Shown: positions 8,757 through 18,760 of the stretch, piece by piece
Position numbering within the stretch: position 1 is the first letter of the stretch
How the letters are laid out: the number at the start of each line of letters is the position of its first letter
Notes under the pieces: generated by a model
Seen by the model: the letters and a program-made list of their open reading frames with translations, nothing else
Database searches by the model: none
What the model was told of the DNA's origin: nothing
Assembly: GCA_023410675.1 (NCBI GenBank)
Contig: JAEYPM010000017.1
Location: forward strand, 1-64,000
Reading direction: 5' to 3'
DNA length: 64,000 nucleotides
Origin: Bacillota bacterium
Lineage (GTDB): Bacteria > Bacillota > Clostridia > Lachnospirales > Cellulosilyticaceae
Position numbers and translations under genes: made by a program

Positions 8757-10235
8757 ATGATTTATCCAGGATTTGAAGAAGCAAATATATTTGTTAAAGA
8801 CTACAACAAGATACCAATAGCCTATGAAATTTATGCAGATACAGAGACCCCTATTAATCTATTTTTAAGATTTAAAGAGAATAAACCTAATTGTTTCTTG
8901 CTAGAGAGTGTCAATAATGGAGATCAAAGAGGACGTTATTCATTTATTGGTATTGATTATGAAATGGAGATAGTGATTAAAGATAATCAAATAACACTGA
9001 AAAAGCCTTCTGGAGAAGTAGAAGAAAGAAATGGAAGCCCTATTGGAGCCATCAAAGAACTTATGCGTATCAATAAGGGACCTAAAATTAAAAACATGCC
9101 AAAATTTTCAGGTGGTATTGTAGGGTATTTTGCCTATGATAGTGTACGCTATGTTGAAACAAAGCTATCTTCCCCGCCTAAGGATGATTTAAATATGCCA
9201 GATGGACATTTTATGCTTTACAATGAACTTATTGCCTTTGATCATGTTAAGCAAAAGATAGTTGTTATAGTTAATGCAGAAACTAGTGGCAACTTTGAAG
9301 AAAATTATTTTAGAGCAGTAAAGCGGGCAAAAGAGATTGCACAAGATATTAAAGAATCCACTATCAGTCATCCAAAACATGAGGAAAAAAATAAAAGTGA
9401 AATTATTGTAAGATCAAATATAACAAAAGATAGGTTTATACAAGATGTTAAAAAGGCAAAGCAGCATATTTTAGATGGAGACATTTTCCAGATTGTTTTA
9501 TCACAAAGATTTGAAATAGACAACCCACCAAATGCTTTTAATACGTATCGGATTTTAAGAGTCAGTAATCCATCTCCTTATATGTATTATTTCAAGTTTA
9601 ATGGGTATGAGATTGTTGGTTCATCACCTGAGAAACTCGTGGAGGTATTGGAAAACCAAGTATACATAAGACCAATAGCAGGGACTGCTAAAAGAGGGCA
9701 AGATGAAAAAGAAGATAAGCTTATAGAAAATAAACTCATAAGTGATGAGAAAGAGAGAGCAGAACATACGATGCTTGTAGACCTTGGAAGAAATGATATA
9801 GGGAAAGTATGTAAAATGGGTAGTGTTCATGTAACAGATTTTATGAGAGTAGAAAAGTACTCAAAAGTAATGCATCTTGTCAGTGATGTAAGTGGCGTGC
9901 TAAGAGAAGATAAATCTAGCCTTGATGCATTATCAGCAGTTTTACCAGCAGGAACACTTTCTGGAGCTCCTAAGGTTAGGGCGATGGAACTTATTGATGA
10001 AATTGAAGATGTAAAAAGAGGCTTGTATGGTGGAACTGTAGGCTATATTTCTTTTCATCAGGAGATGGATACATGTATCGCTATACGTACTATTCTATTT
10101 AAAAATAACAAGGCTTATATTCAGGCAGGAGCTGGAATTGTGGCCGACTCAGAGCCAAACAAAGAATATGAAGAAACAGAGAATAAGGCAAGGGCAATGA
10201 TTCATGCGATCATGGAAGCGAGGGATTTAGGATGA
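8757..10235 (+). CDS. trpE: Anthranilate synthase component I
   Basis: A 492-residue TrpE, which makes anthranilate from chorismate with ammonia or TrpG-delivered glutamine nitrogen, the first committed step to tryptophan. The LLES motif (about residues 48-51) is the tryptophan feedback site. The C-terminal chorismate-binding domain includes [20 protein letters not shown] and [15 protein letters not shown] chose ATG 8757 (GGGAGGG upstream). A longer frame opening at 8676 would run through the T-box terminator and cannot be the real start. It is the first gene of the operon, and the stop overlaps the trpGD start as ATGA. Confidence 0.97.
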   Translation: MIYPGFEEANIFVKDYNKIPIAYEIYADTETPINLFLRFKENKPNCFLLESVNNGDQRGRYSFIGIDYEMEIVIKDNQITLKKPSGEVEERNGSPIGAIKELMRINKGPKIKNMPKFSGGIVGYFAYDSVRYVETKLSSPPKDDLNMPDGHFMLYNELIAFDHVKQKIVVIVNAETSGNFEENYFRAVKRAKEIAQDIKESTISHPKHEEKNKSEIIVRSNITKDRFIQDVKKAKQHILDGDIFQIVLSQRFEIDNPPNAFNTYRILRVSNPSPYMYYFKFNGYEIVGSSPEKLVEVLENQVYIRPIAGTAKRGQDEKEDKLIENKLISDEKERAEHTMLVDLGRNDIGKVCKMGSVHVTDFMRVEKYSKVMHLVSDVSGVLREDKSSLDALSAVLPAGTLSGAPKVRAMELIDEIEDVKRGLYGGTVGYISFHQEMDTCIAIRTILFKNNKAYIQAGAGIVADSEPNKEYEETENKARAMIHAIMEARDLG

Positions 10236-11869
10236 TATTAATTATTGATAATTATGATTCATTTGTTTATAACCTTTATCAATATATAGGAACTATGTAT
10301 GAGGATGTTATTGTAAAGAGAAATGATGAGATAACAATTGATGAAATAAAAGTCATGGAACCAGAGGCTATTATTATATCTCCAGGACCAGGCTATCCAA
10401 AGGATGCAGGGATTTCAAAGCAAGTAGTTAAAGAGTTTGCTGCAATGACCCCAATACTAGGAGTATGCCTTGGCCATCAAGCTATAGGAGAAGTATTTGG
10501 AGGACAAATCATTCATGCTAAAGTCCCTGTACATGGGAAAAAATCTGACATTCATATTGATACACAGTCTAAGCTTTTTAAAGGGCTTCCTGACACACTA
10601 GCTGTTGGACGCTATCATTCACTGGTTGTCAATATAGATAATTTGCCAGAATGCTTTAAGGTAATAGCCCTATCTAAAGACGAAGAAATTATGGCAATAG
10701 AGCATCAGGAGTACAAAGTCTATGGCCTACAATTTCATCCAGAATCAATACTTACAGAGCATGGCAAACGTATTCTTAAAAATTTTATTAAAGATATAGT
10801 AGGAATACAGACTAAGGAAGATGAGAGCGAAGAAACTGTAGCAGTTACAGAAAGGAATATATTAAAACCCTATATTAAAAAGGTTATACTGGGTGAAGAT
10901 TTGCTAAGAGAAGAAGCACAGGGAGCTATGAACTGTATTATGAGTGGCGGTGCTACTGATGCTCAAATCGCTTCTTTGTTAACAGCACTTAGTATTAAAG
11001 GAGAAACAGTTGAAGAAATCACTGGATTTGCAAAGGTTATGAGAGAAAAGTCAAACCTTGTTAAGCATATTGATGACGTTTTAGATATTGTAGGAACAGG
11101 GGGAGATATGGCAGCGACTTTTAATATCTCAACCACATCAGCTTTTGTTGTAGCAGGTACAGGCGTCAAGGTAGCAAAACATGGCAATAGAAGTGTATCC
11201 AGTAGATCAGGAAGTGCAGATGTTTTAGAAAAGCTCGGTGTAAAAATAGATATTTCCGTGGAAAAGGCTGAGAAGTGTCTTGAGGAAATTGGCATATGTT
11301 TTATGTTTGCACCATGTTTCCACAAATCCATGAGGTATGCAGCAGCCCCAAGGAGAGAAATAGGTGTAAGAAGTGTATTTAATATATTAGGGCCACTGGC
11401 AAATCCTGCCTATGCGGAGTACATTTTGCTTGGTGTATATGATAAAAACTTATTAGAGGTAATGGCTAAGGTTCTTATGAATTTAGGTGTTAAAAGTGCA
11501 GTTGTTGCCCATGGATCTGATGGTCTTGATGAAGTAACTGTGTGTGGACCAACTTTAATTTGTGAACTCAACGACAATAAGCTAATTAAGTATGAAATAA
11601 TCCCAGAGCAGTTTAGCATAAACACTGCTCAAGGCGAAGTTCTTGTAGGTGGCAATGCAAAGGAAAATGCACAAATAACCTTAGATATATTGCAAGGTAA
11701 AATGGGTCCAAGAAGAGACATAGTATTACTTAACTCAGCTGTTGCACTCTATAGTGCGAGAAAAGTAAAGAGCATTAACGAAGGCATAGAGCTAGCAGAA
11801 AAGTCTATTGATTCAGGTGCTGCCATGCAAAAACTTAACGAGCTTATAAAATATACAAATGCTATTTGA
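10232..11869 (+). CDS. trpGD: Fused anthranilate synthase component II / anthranilate phosphoribosyltransferase
   Basis: A 545-residue fusion. Residues about 1-190 are the class I glutamine amidotransferase TrpG, with catalytic GVCLGHQ (Cys near 79) and LQFHPES. After an acidic linker (about 195-210), residues about 215-545 are TrpD, with the phosphoribosyl pyrophosphate-binding DIVGTGGD, KHGNRSVSSRSGSADVLE and the anthranilate-contacting HKSMRYAAAPRREIG-like stretch. The fusion supplies ammonia to TrpE and then attaches phosphoribose to anthranilate. TrpG-TrpD fusions are well known in enterobacteria and also occur elsewhere. The ATG overlaps the trpE stop. Confidence 0.97.
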   Translation: MILIIDNYDSFVYNLYQYIGTMYEDVIVKRNDEITIDEIKVMEPEAIIISPGPGYPKDAGISKQVVKEFAAMTPILGVCLGHQAIGEVFGGQIIHAKVPVHGKKSDIHIDTQSKLFKGLPDTLAVGRYHSLVVNIDNLPECFKVIALSKDEEIMAIEHQEYKVYGLQFHPESILTEHGKRILKNFIKDIVGIQTKEDESEETVAVTERNILKPYIKKVILGEDLLREEAQGAMNCIMSGGATDAQIASLLTALSIKGETVEEITGFAKVMREKSNLVKHIDDVLDIVGTGGDMAATFNISTTSAFVVAGTGVKVAKHGNRSVSSRSGSADVLEKLGVKIDISVEKAEKCLEEIGICFMFAPCFHKSMRYAAAPRREIGVRSVFNILGPLANPAYAEYILLGVYDKNLLEVMAKVLMNLGVKSAVVAHGSDGLDEVTVCGPTLICELNDNKLIKYEIIPEQFSINTAQGEVLVGGNAKENAQITLDILQGKMGPRRDIVLLNSAVALYSARKVKSINEGIELAEKSIDSGAAMQKLNELIKYTNAI

Positions 11870-11885
11870 GGAGGGATAAGGACTC

Positions 11886-12674
11886 GTGATACTTGATGAG
11901 ATTGTTACAAGAAGAAAAGAGCAGTTAGAAAGAGAGAAAGAAAAAGTAAGTTTTGAGGCAATAAAAGAAAAAGCAAATCATGTGACAAGATCTACTTTAG
12001 ATTTTTATAAGGCACTTAAAAAGAAACCAATCAGTATTATAGCAGAAGTAAAAAAGGCATCTCCTTCAAAAGGTATAATTAATTTTGACTTTGACTACAA
12101 AACAATAGCTAAAAGCTATGAGAAAGCAGGAGCAGCAGCTATATCTGTGCTTACAGAAGAGTATTATTTTAAAGGAAGTACAGAGTATTTAAAAGAGATT
12201 AGAGAAATAGTAGATATCCCGATTCTTCGTAAAGATTTTATTATTGACGCGTATCAAATATATGAAGCGAGAGCAATAGGAGCAGATGCCATTTTACTTA
12301 TTGCAGCACTCCTTGATAAGAAGGAGCTTGAGTGCTTTTTGACTTTAGCTAAAAGTATTGGCTTAGCGGCTCTTGTTGAAGTGCATAATCAAGAAGAATT
12401 AGATAAAGCATTAGCCTGTAAGGCATCTATTATAGGAATTAACAATAGAAATTTAAAGACCTTTGAGGTTAGCTTAAGGACGACAAAAGCTTTAGCCCAT
12501 GAAATACCAAAAGATTGTATCATAGTTTCTGAAAGTGGGATCATGAGCGTGCAGGATGCACTATTTCTAAAAGACTGTAATGTAGATGCCTTGCTAATAG
12601 GAGAAATGTTAATGAAAAGCCCAGATATCAAAGAAGCATTAATATCTTTAAGAGAAGGGATACCCAATGAATAA
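11886..12674 (+). CDS. trpC: Indole-3-glycerol phosphate synthase
   Basis: A 262-residue (beta/alpha)8-barrel enzyme that closes the indole ring from carboxyphenylaminodeoxyribulose phosphate. Family motifs are [13 protein letters not shown] (about residues 51-63), [27 protein letters not shown] and VSESGI. The start is GTG 11886, with GAGGAGGG upstream. It follows trpGD by 16 bases and overlaps trpF by 8 bases, so the operon is tightly coupled here. Confidence 0.97.
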   Translation: MILDEIVTRRKEQLEREKEKVSFEAIKEKANHVTRSTLDFYKALKKKPISIIAEVKKASPSKGIINFDFDYKTIAKSYEKAGAAAISVLTEEYYFKGSTEYLKEIREIVDIPILRKDFIIDAYQIYEARAIGADAILLIAALLDKKELECFLTLAKSIGLAALVEVHNQEELDKALACKASIIGINNRNLKTFEVSLRTTKALAHEIPKDCIIVSESGIMSVQDALFLKDCNVDALLIGEMLMKSPDIKEALISLREGIPNE

Positions 12675-14505
12675 TGCAGTTAAAGTTAAGCTATGCGGTA
12701 TAAGAAGAAAAGAAGATGTTGATTATGTCAACAAGCATCGGCCAGACTATATAGGATTTATTTTTGCAAAAAGTAAAAGGCTAATAAGTAAAGAAACTGC
12801 ACAAGAGTTATCGAAACACCTTCATAATGATATTAAGAAGGTGGGGGTCTTTGTCAATGAAAAGCAAGAAGTTCTTGTAGAAATGGCATATGCTATTCCA
12901 CTAGATGTTATTCAGCTTCATGGGGATGAAGATGCTGCTTATATAAAACATCTTAGAGAGATATTAAATAGCAGGCAGGCAGGCTGTCATAAGATCGAGA
13001 TATGGAAAGCAGTTAGAGTAATGAATAAGGAAAGTATTCTTCTAGCAGCTAAAAGTAATTGCGATAAGGTTGTCCTTGATGCCTACAAGGAAGGCGTATA
13101 TGGTGGCACAGGAGAACAAATTGATTTGTCACTTGTGGAAGAATATAAGAAAGTGAGTAACATTCCTTTTATTGTGGCAGGAGGAATAAATAATAGTAAT
13201 GTTAAAAAGGTAATAGAACGGACAGAAGCTTATGGCGTTGATATTAGTTCAGGCATTGAAACAGAAGGTTATAAAGACGAGAATAAAATTAAGGATATTA
13301 TGAAAATTATACAAGGAGTGAATACAATGAGTAACAAAGGGAGATTTGGTGTTTATGGTGGACAGTTTGTCCCAGAAACTTTAATGAATACACTTATAGA
13401 GTTACAAGAAGCTTATGATTATTATAAGGATAATGAGGAATTCAACAAAGAATTAGAATATTATTATCGTGAATATGCAGGAAGACCTTCTCATTTATAT
13501 TTTGCAGAGAGAATGACCAAGGATCTAGAGGGGCCAAAAATATATATTAAGAGAGAGGATCTTAATCATACAGGGTCTCATAAGATCAATAATGTCTTAG
13601 GTCAAGCACTTCTTGCTAAGAAGATGGGGAAAACGAGAATAATAGCAGAGACTGGAGCAGGGCAACATGGTGTAGCAAGTGCTACAGCAGCAGCACTTTT
13701 GGGACTAGAATGTGTGGTATATATGGGAGAAGAAGACACTGAGAGACAAGCATTAAATGTGTATCGTATGAGACTTTTAGGAGCTGAAGTAGTACCTGTA
13801 ACAGTAGGAACAAGAACACTAAAAGATGCTGTTAATGAAGCATTCAAGAGCTGGGCAGAAAGGATGCATGACACCCATTATCTGATTGGTTCTGTAGTAG
13901 GGCCACATCCTTTTCCAATGATGGTAAGAGATTTTCAAAGTATTATTGGGAAGGAGACAAAAAAGCAGATCATAGAAAAAGAAGGAAGACTACCAGACTG
14001 CATCGTGGCATGTGTAGGGGGTGGTAGTAATGCAATGGGAATGTTCTATGAATTTATACCAGATGAAAGTGTAAGATTAGTAGGAGCAGAAGCGGCAGGA
14101 AAAGGAATAGATACAAAACTTCATGCTGCAACCCTTACGAAAGGAAGTCCAGCAATATTCCATGGTATGAAATCTTATTTCTTACAAAATGATGAAGGCC
14201 AAATTGATCCAGTATATTCTATATCTGCTGGATTAGACTACCCTGGTATAGGTCCAGAGCATGCTCATTTATTTGATACCAAAAGAGGAGATTATGTGGC
14301 TATAACAGATGAAGAAGCTGTATGTGCTTTTGAATATTTAGCAAGAAAAGAGGGCATTATTGCGGCTATTGAAAGTTCACATGCTGTTGCAGCTGCTATA
14401 AAAATAGCAAAAGATATGAATAAGGAACAAATCATGATTATTAATTTATCAGGAAGAGGAGATAAAGACGTCCATCAAATAGCAAGATACAGGGGGGAAT
14501 TTTAA
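12667..14505 (+). CDS. trpF-trpB: Phosphoribosylanthranilate isomerase fused in frame to tryptophan synthase beta chain
   Basis: One 612-residue open frame. Residues 1-220 are TrpF ([43 protein letters not shown]). Residues 221-612 are a full-length TrpB, opening [17 protein letters not shown], with the PLP lysine in HTGSHKINN and the phosphate loop CVGGGSNA. There is no stop codon between the two. However, ATG 13327 has AAGGAG eight bases upstream, so TrpB could also be made alone from the same message. TrpF isomerises phosphoribosylanthranilate; TrpB condenses indole and serine. A true bifunctional fusion and a lost trpF stop codon with independent trpB initiation are both possible. Confidence 0.93.
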   Translation: MNNAVKVKLCGIRRKEDVDYVNKHRPDYIGFIFAKSKRLISKETAQELSKHLHNDIKKVGVFVNEKQEVLVEMAYAIPLDVIQLHGDEDAAYIKHLREILNSRQAGCHKIEIWKAVRVMNKESILLAAKSNCDKVVLDAYKEGVYGGTGEQIDLSLVEEYKKVSNIPFIVAGGINNSNVKKVIERTEAYGVDISSGIETEGYKDENKIKDIMKIIQGVNTMSNKGRFGVYGGQFVPETLMNTLIELQEAYDYYKDNEEFNKELEYYYREYAGRPSHLYFAERMTKDLEGPKIYIKREDLNHTGSHKINNVLGQALLAKKMGKTRIIAETGAGQHGVASATAAALLGLECVVYMGEEDTERQALNVYRMRLLGAEVVPVTVGTRTLKDAVNEAFKSWAERMHDTHYLIGSVVGPHPFPMMVRDFQSIIGKETKKQIIEKEGRLPDCIVACVGGGSNAMGMFYEFIPDESVRLVGAEAAGKGIDTKLHAATLTKGSPAIFHGMKSYFLQNDEGQIDPVYSISAGLDYPGIGPEHAHLFDTKRGDYVAITDEEAVCAFEYLARKEGIIAAIESSHAVAAAIKIAKDMNKEQIMIINLSGRGDKDVHQIARYRGEF

Positions 14506-15300
14506 ATGAATAGAATAGATGTAAAGTTAGACAAATTAAAACAAACAGGAGAAAAAGCACTTGTAACTTTTATAACAGCAGGAGATCCTGATATTGAAAC
14601 AACGGAACAAGTCATTCTTAAAATGATAGAAGCTGGTGTAGATATGATAGAAATAGGTGTACCTTTTTCAGATCCTGTAGCTGAAGGACCAGTTATTCAA
14701 GCAGCTAGTCAAAGGGCTTTAGAGGGGGATATTAATCTCAATAAAATATTTGATTGTGTACAGAGGATTAGAAAACATTCGGATACACCGATCATCCTTA
14801 TGATGTATATGAATAGCTTATTTAAGTATGGGAAAGACGCATTTTTTAAGATGTGTCAGGAAAAAGGTGTTGATGGTGTCATCGTGCCAGATCTTCCGTT
14901 TGAAGAAAAAGAGGAAGTAGAAACTGAGGCCAATCAATATGATGTTTACATGATCAGACTTATTGCACCAACATCCAATGAGCGCATAGAAAAAATAGCT
15001 ACAGATAGTAAAGGGTTTATATACTGCGTGTCATCTTTAGGTGTAACAGGCCAGCGTGATCACTTTGCTACTGATTTTGAAAGCTTTATTGGCCAAATAA
15101 GATCCCATACAGATAGACCGCTTATGTTAGGCTTTGGTATTTCAAATGCTAAGCAAGTAAGAGAATTAAAAAGTTATATAGATGGTGTGATTATTGGCAG
15201 TGCTATAGTCAAGATTATAGAGGAGTATGGAAAAGAGTCAGTTGATAAAGTATATGAATTTACTAAGGAACTTAAAGCAGCCTTACTTGATGGACAATAA
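14506..15300 (+). CDS. trpA: Tryptophan synthase alpha chain
   Basis: A 264-residue TrpA barrel that cleaves indole-3-glycerol phosphate and channels indole to TrpB. Motifs are FITAGDPD (about residues 22-29), IEIGVPFSDPVAEGPVIQAA with the catalytic Glu, GVIVPDLPFEE with the catalytic Asp, YCVSSLGVTG, and GFGISNAKQ. The ATG starts immediately after the trpB stop, and its ribosome site (AGGGGGG) lies in the end of trpB. It is the last gene of the operon. I see no clear U-tailed terminator behind it. Confidence 0.97.
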   Translation: MNRIDVKLDKLKQTGEKALVTFITAGDPDIETTEQVILKMIEAGVDMIEIGVPFSDPVAEGPVIQAASQRALEGDINLNKIFDCVQRIRKHSDTPIILMMYMNSLFKYGKDAFFKMCQEKGVDGVIVPDLPFEEKEEVETEANQYDVYMIRLIAPTSNERIEKIATDSKGFIYCVSSLGVTGQRDHFATDFESFIGQIRSHTDRPLMLGFGISNAKQVRELKSYIDGVIIGSAIVKIIEEYGKESVDKVYEFTKELKAALLDGQ

Positions 15301-15356
15301 ACATAAAAAAGTATATTTATCCATGATATAACATGCACAGGTTAATAGAGACATAT

Positions 15357-15431
15357 ACTATGTGAATTCATCCAAGAGAAACAACATAAAGTAGCTGAAT
15401 AAGTGAAGGATTTGTGAGTTGTTTCTCTATA
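15357..15431 (+). repeat. Dispersed two-hairpin element, copy B
   Basis: ATGTGAATTCAT (15360-15371) is the right arm of the first hairpin; its left arm is not recognisable here. The second hairpin is perfect: GAGAAACAAC (15376-15385) / GTTGTTTCTC (15418-15427), with a 32-base loop containing CTGAATAAGTGAAGGATTT. The right end TCTATA (15426-15431) matches copy F. No T run follows, so it does not look like a terminator. It lies 211 bases upstream of nadA, in the nadA direction. Confidence 0.8.
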
Positions 15432-15520
15432 ACTACCTTAAATTTCAGCAGTATGCTACCCGATATATAAAAGCATATGTATTGATTAATCTATTTTGAA
15501 GTGATATATTATAAAATATG

Positions 15521-15590
15521 TATAGAATTCACATTATAAGTAATTATTTATACCATGTGAATTCATTTTAATGTCTATACTATGTGAAAT
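15521..15590 (+). repeat. Dispersed element, copy C (first hairpin only, plus an extra half-arm)
   Basis: TATAGAATTCACAT (left, 15521-15534) and ATGTGAATTC (15555-15564) make a perfect 10-bp inverted repeat with a 20-base loop. A further degenerate right arm, TATGTGAAATTATTTTA, follows at about 15580-15596. The second hairpin is missing. The copy is in tandem with copy B in the 338-base trpA-nadA gap, 74 bases before nadA. Confidence 0.75.
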
Positions 15591-15638
15591 TATTTTAATA
15601 TTTTATAGTATGCGAAGTAAAAGAATAGAGGGATTAGC

Positions 15639-16553
15639 ATGAATCAAGATGAATATATTGAGAAGATTAATAAGCTTAGAAAAGAAAAAAAGGCGATAAT
15701 ACTTGCTCACTATTATGTTGATGAAAGTGTACAGAAGATAGCTGACTTCGTAGGTGACTCTTATTATTTAAGCAAGAAAGCTTTAGATAGAGATGAAAAT
15801 TTAATTATTTTTTGTGGTGTTCAATTTATGGGTGAAAGTGCAAAAATACTGAGTCCCCACAAAATTGTTGTCATGGCAGATCGTTTAGCAGACTGTCCAA
15901 TGGCACATATGGTTGAAGAAGAAGATATAAAAGAGATACGAAGTAAATACGATGATTTAGCAGTTGTATGCTATATTAATTCAACAGCGGAAATTAAAGC
16001 ATTATCTGATGTATGCGTGACTTCTTCTAATGCTCTAACTATAGTGCAAAAGCTTAAGGAAAAAAATATATTTTTTATACCAGATAATAATTTAGGAAGA
16101 TATATTGCAAGCAAGCTGCCACAAAAAAACTTTATTTTCAATGATGGCTTTTGCCATGTACATACCAGTATTACAAAAGAAAGAGTTCTTGAAGCTAAGA
16201 AATTATATCCAGACGCTAAGGTGCTTGTCCATCCAGAATGTACGATGGATGTGGTAGAACTGGGAGACTATGTTGGTAGCACTGCTGGGATTATTGATTA
16301 TGCAACAAAAAGTGAAAGTGAAAAGTTTATTATATGCACTGAAATGGGAATTTTTTATGAGCTTCAAACAAGGAATCCTCATAAGAAGTTTTATTCCGTT
16401 GGACATAGACAATTTTGCCCGAACATGAAGCTTATTTCACTGGATAAGGTATATGAGGCTTTAGACACACTAAAAAATCCAATTCAATTACCAGAAGAAC
16501 TAAGGGTGAAGGCAGAGAAGGCATTGATGAATATGCATCAATTAGCCAACTAA
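15639..16553 (+). CDS. nadA: Quinolinate synthase
   Basis: A 304-residue [4Fe-4S] enzyme that condenses iminoaspartate with dihydroxyacetone phosphate to quinolinate in de novo NAD synthesis. The three expected cluster cysteines are visible in FCGVQFMGE, HPECTMD and GHRQFCPNM. The N-terminal ILAHYYVDESVQKIADFVGDS stretch is typical of the family. AGAGGG precedes the ATG. It leads a nadA-nadB-nadC unit, with 13 bases to the proposed nadB start. The leader carries two copies of the dispersed repeat. Confidence 0.96.
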   Translation: MNQDEYIEKINKLRKEKKAIILAHYYVDESVQKIADFVGDSYYLSKKALDRDENLIIFCGVQFMGESAKILSPHKIVVMADRLADCPMAHMVEEEDIKEIRSKYDDLAVVCYINSTAEIKALSDVCVTSSNALTIVQKLKEKNIFFIPDNNLGRYIASKLPQKNFIFNDGFCHVHTSITKERVLEAKKLYPDAKVLVHPECTMDVVELGDYVGSTAGIIDYATKSESEKFIICTEMGIFYELQTRNPHKKFYSVGHRQFCPNMKLISLDKVYEALDTLKNPIQLPEELRVKAEKALMNMHQLAN

Positions 16554-16566
16554 AGGAGATGATCTT

Positions 16567-17880
16567 ACGGAAAATTATTATGATGTTGTGATAGTGGGTG
16601 TAGGTGTGGCAGGCTTATTTACAGCACTACATCTTCCCGAAAATATAAAAATTTTATTAATCACAAAGGATGAGCTTGATAAGAGTAATTCTTTTTTAGC
16701 ACAAGGAGGCATATCAACCCTTAGAGAGCCAGATGACTATGAGGCTTATTTTGAAGATACAATGAGAGCAGGGAAATACGAAAATGATAAAAAGGCAGTA
16801 GACGTTTTAATTAGGTCTTCAAGAGAAATAATCAATGAGCTCATCAAGCTGGGGGTAGATTTTGACAAAGAGGGAGAAGGATTAAGTTATACTAGAGAAG
16901 GAGCACATAGTATCAACAGAATTCTTCATCACAAAGATATTACTGGTAAAGAAATTACAAGTAAGCTACTAGAAACCGTATTAAAAAAGCCTAATGTTAC
17001 CATAAAGCCTCATGCTATGATGATTGATATTGTCCATGAAGAAAATAAATGCCGAGGCATCATTATCCATTATAATGGGGTGTTAAGACAGATCGATGCA
17101 AAAACAGTTGTATTAGCTACAGGTGGAATTGGAGGATTGTTTAAAAATTCTACCAATTTTCCACATATCACAGGAGATGGTGTGGCTATAGCAATTAAAA
17201 ACGGTATTCAAGTTAAAAATATAAATTATATTCAAATTCACCCAACATGCTTATATACCCACGAAAAAGGAAGAAGATTTTTAATATCAGAAGCTCTTAG
17301 GGGAGAGGGAGCCATCCTTCTTAATATGAAAAAGCAAAGATTTATTGATGAGCTCCTTCCTAGAGATGTGGTAAGTTTAGCTATTCAAGAGCAAATGACA
17401 CAAGACAATAGTGACTATGTCTATTTGAGTCTTATGCATCTTACAGAAGATAAGATTAGAGATAGGTTTCCAAATATCTATGATAAATGTTTAGAGCAAG
17501 GCTATGATCTTGCTAAAGACCTATTGCCTGTCACCCCTGCCCAGCATTATTTCATGGGGGGAATTGAAACAGATATTAATGGTAGAACCTCGATGCAATA
17601 TCTTTATTGTGTAGGTGAGGCAAGCTGTACGGGTGTTCATGGTGCAAATAGATTAGCAAGTAATTCACTCCTTGAAGGATTAGTGTTCGCAAGACGCACA
17701 GCAAGTGCAATCCAATATGAGCTAAGTCAAATAAATAAGGTTCATTTAGAGGTGAACCTAAGTGACTACGATATCCATGATATGATGAAGATGTATAGAG
17801 AACTAGTACTCAACGAGATAAAAAGAAGGGATGAAAAATTTTATGCTAAATGGTGCAGCAATGTATACAAATGTGGATAA
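16567..17880 (+). CDS. nadB: L-aspartate oxidase, apparent ACG start
   Basis: A flavoprotein that oxidises L-aspartate to iminoaspartate for NadA. The FAD-binding N-terminus reads ENYYDVVIVGVGVAGLFTA when translation begins at ACG 16567, which has AAGGAG 8 bases upstream. No ATG, GTG or TTG gives the complete first beta strand: the first canonical in-frame start is GTG 16588, inside the Rossmann motif. Other landmarks are SFLAQGGIS, REGAHSINRILHHKD, a glycine-rich VVLATGGIGGLF and HGANRLASNSLLEGLVF. At about 437 residues it is shorter than the E. coli enzyme, with most of the C-terminal helical domain absent, as in other clostridial forms. The 3' end overlaps nadC. Confidence 0.9.
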   Translation, partial: TENYYDVVIVGVGVAGLFTALHLPENIKILLITKDELDKSNSFLAQGGISTLREPDDYEAYFEDTMRAGKYENDKKAVDVLIRSSREIINELIKLGVDFDKEGEGLSYTREGAHSINRILHHKDITGKEITSKLLETVLKKPNVTIKPHAMMIDIVHEENKCRGIIIHYNGVLRQIDAKTVVLATGGIGGLFKNSTNFPHITGDGVAIAIKNGIQVKNINYIQIHPTCLYTHEKGRRFLISEALRGEGAILLNMKKQRFIDELLPRDVVSLAIQEQMTQDNSDYVYLSLMHLTEDKIRDRFPNIYDKCLEQGYDLAKDLLPVTPAQHYFMGGIETDINGRTSMQYLYCVGEASCTGVHGANRLASNSLLEGLVFARRTASAIQYELSQINKVHLEVNLSDYDIHDMMKMYRELVLNEIKRRDEKFYAKWCSNVYKCG

Positions 17881-18709
17881 ATACATACTTAGTGCGTTAC
17901 AAGAAGATATAACAAGTGAAGATATCACCACAAATGCCATCATGAGAGAAAAAGTATCAGGAAAGGCAAAACTGATTTGTAAACAAGATGGTGTTCTTGC
18001 TGGAATTGAAGTTTTTAAAAGAGTATTTGAGCTTATAGGTGGATGTACATTAAAAACAACCTTTAAAGATGGCGATGAAGTAAAAAATGGAGAGCAGATA
18101 GGAACCTTAGTAGGAGATATTCGGGTGATATTAGCTGGAGAAAGAACGGCTCTTAATTTCCTTCAGCGCATGAGTGGCATAGCAACCTTTACTAAGGATT
18201 TAGTAAAGGAGCTCGAAGGGACAAATACACAACTTCTGGATACTAGAAAAACCACACCTAACATGCGTATTTTTGAAAAATATGCTGTTAAAGTAGGAGG
18301 CGGTCATAATCATAGATTTAACCTTTCTGATGGAATATTAATTAAAGATAATCATATAGGAGCTGCGGGAAGCATCAAAAAAGCTGTAGCATTAGCAAGA
18401 GAATATGCTTCATTTGTTAGAAAAATTGAGGTTGAAGTAGAAAATCTAACCATGCTAGAAGAAGCATTAGAAGCAAAAGCAGATATTATTATGCTTGATA
18501 ATATGGATATTGAAACTATGAGAAAAGCGGTAGAAATAGTAGCAGGTAGAGCAAAAACGGAGTGCTCTGGAAATGTCAATAAAGAAAAACTTAAGGCAAT
18601 TGCAGAAATAGGCATAGATTATGTTTCTTGTGGGGCACTAACACATTCAGCACCTATTTTAGATTTTTCTTTAAAAAACTTAGTGTCATTAGAAGCATCA
18701 GAAGAATAA
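17831..18709 (+). CDS. nadC: Nicotinate-nucleotide pyrophosphorylase (carboxylating)
   Basis: Quinolinate phosphoribosyltransferase, which converts quinolinate and PRPP to nicotinate mononucleotide. Family motifs are ERTALNFLQRMSGIAT, LDTRKTTPNMR, GGGHNHRFNLSDGILIKDNH and the strand with IMLDNMD. The reading frame opens at ATG 17831 inside nadB; starts at 17843 or 17861 would also leave a full-length enzyme (about 282-292 residues). It is the last gene of the nadABC unit and is followed by a bidirectional terminator. Confidence 0.96.
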   Translation: MKNFMLNGAAMYTNVDKYILSALQEDITSEDITTNAIMREKVSGKAKLICKQDGVLAGIEVFKRVFELIGGCTLKTTFKDGDEVKNGEQIGTLVGDIRVILAGERTALNFLQRMSGIATFTKDLVKELEGTNTQLLDTRKTTPNMRIFEKYAVKVGGGHNHRFNLSDGILIKDNHIGAAGSIKKAVALAREYASFVRKIEVEVENLTMLEEALEAKADIIMLDNMDIETMRKAVEIVAGRAKTECSGNVNKEKLKAIAEIGIDYVSCGALTHSAPILDFSLKNLVSLEASEE

Positions 18710-18720
18710 ATACATAAAAA

Positions 18721-18760
18721 ATCAGCTTATAAAAGGATTCTTTTATAAGCTGATTTTTTT
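18721..18760. terminator. Bidirectional terminator between nadC and the convergent HD-GYP gene
   Basis: Perfect 15-bp stem ATCAGCTTATAAAAG (18721-18735) / CTTTTATAAGCTGAT (18740-18754) with a 4-base loop. It has a T run on the + side and an A run on the other, so it can serve both convergent genes. Confidence 0.92.

Noticed and set aside
15376..15427. Second hairpin of the dispersed element read as a rho-independent terminator for trpA
   Set aside because: The loop is 32 bases long, no T run follows the right arm, and the same structure occurs in leaders after other terminators.
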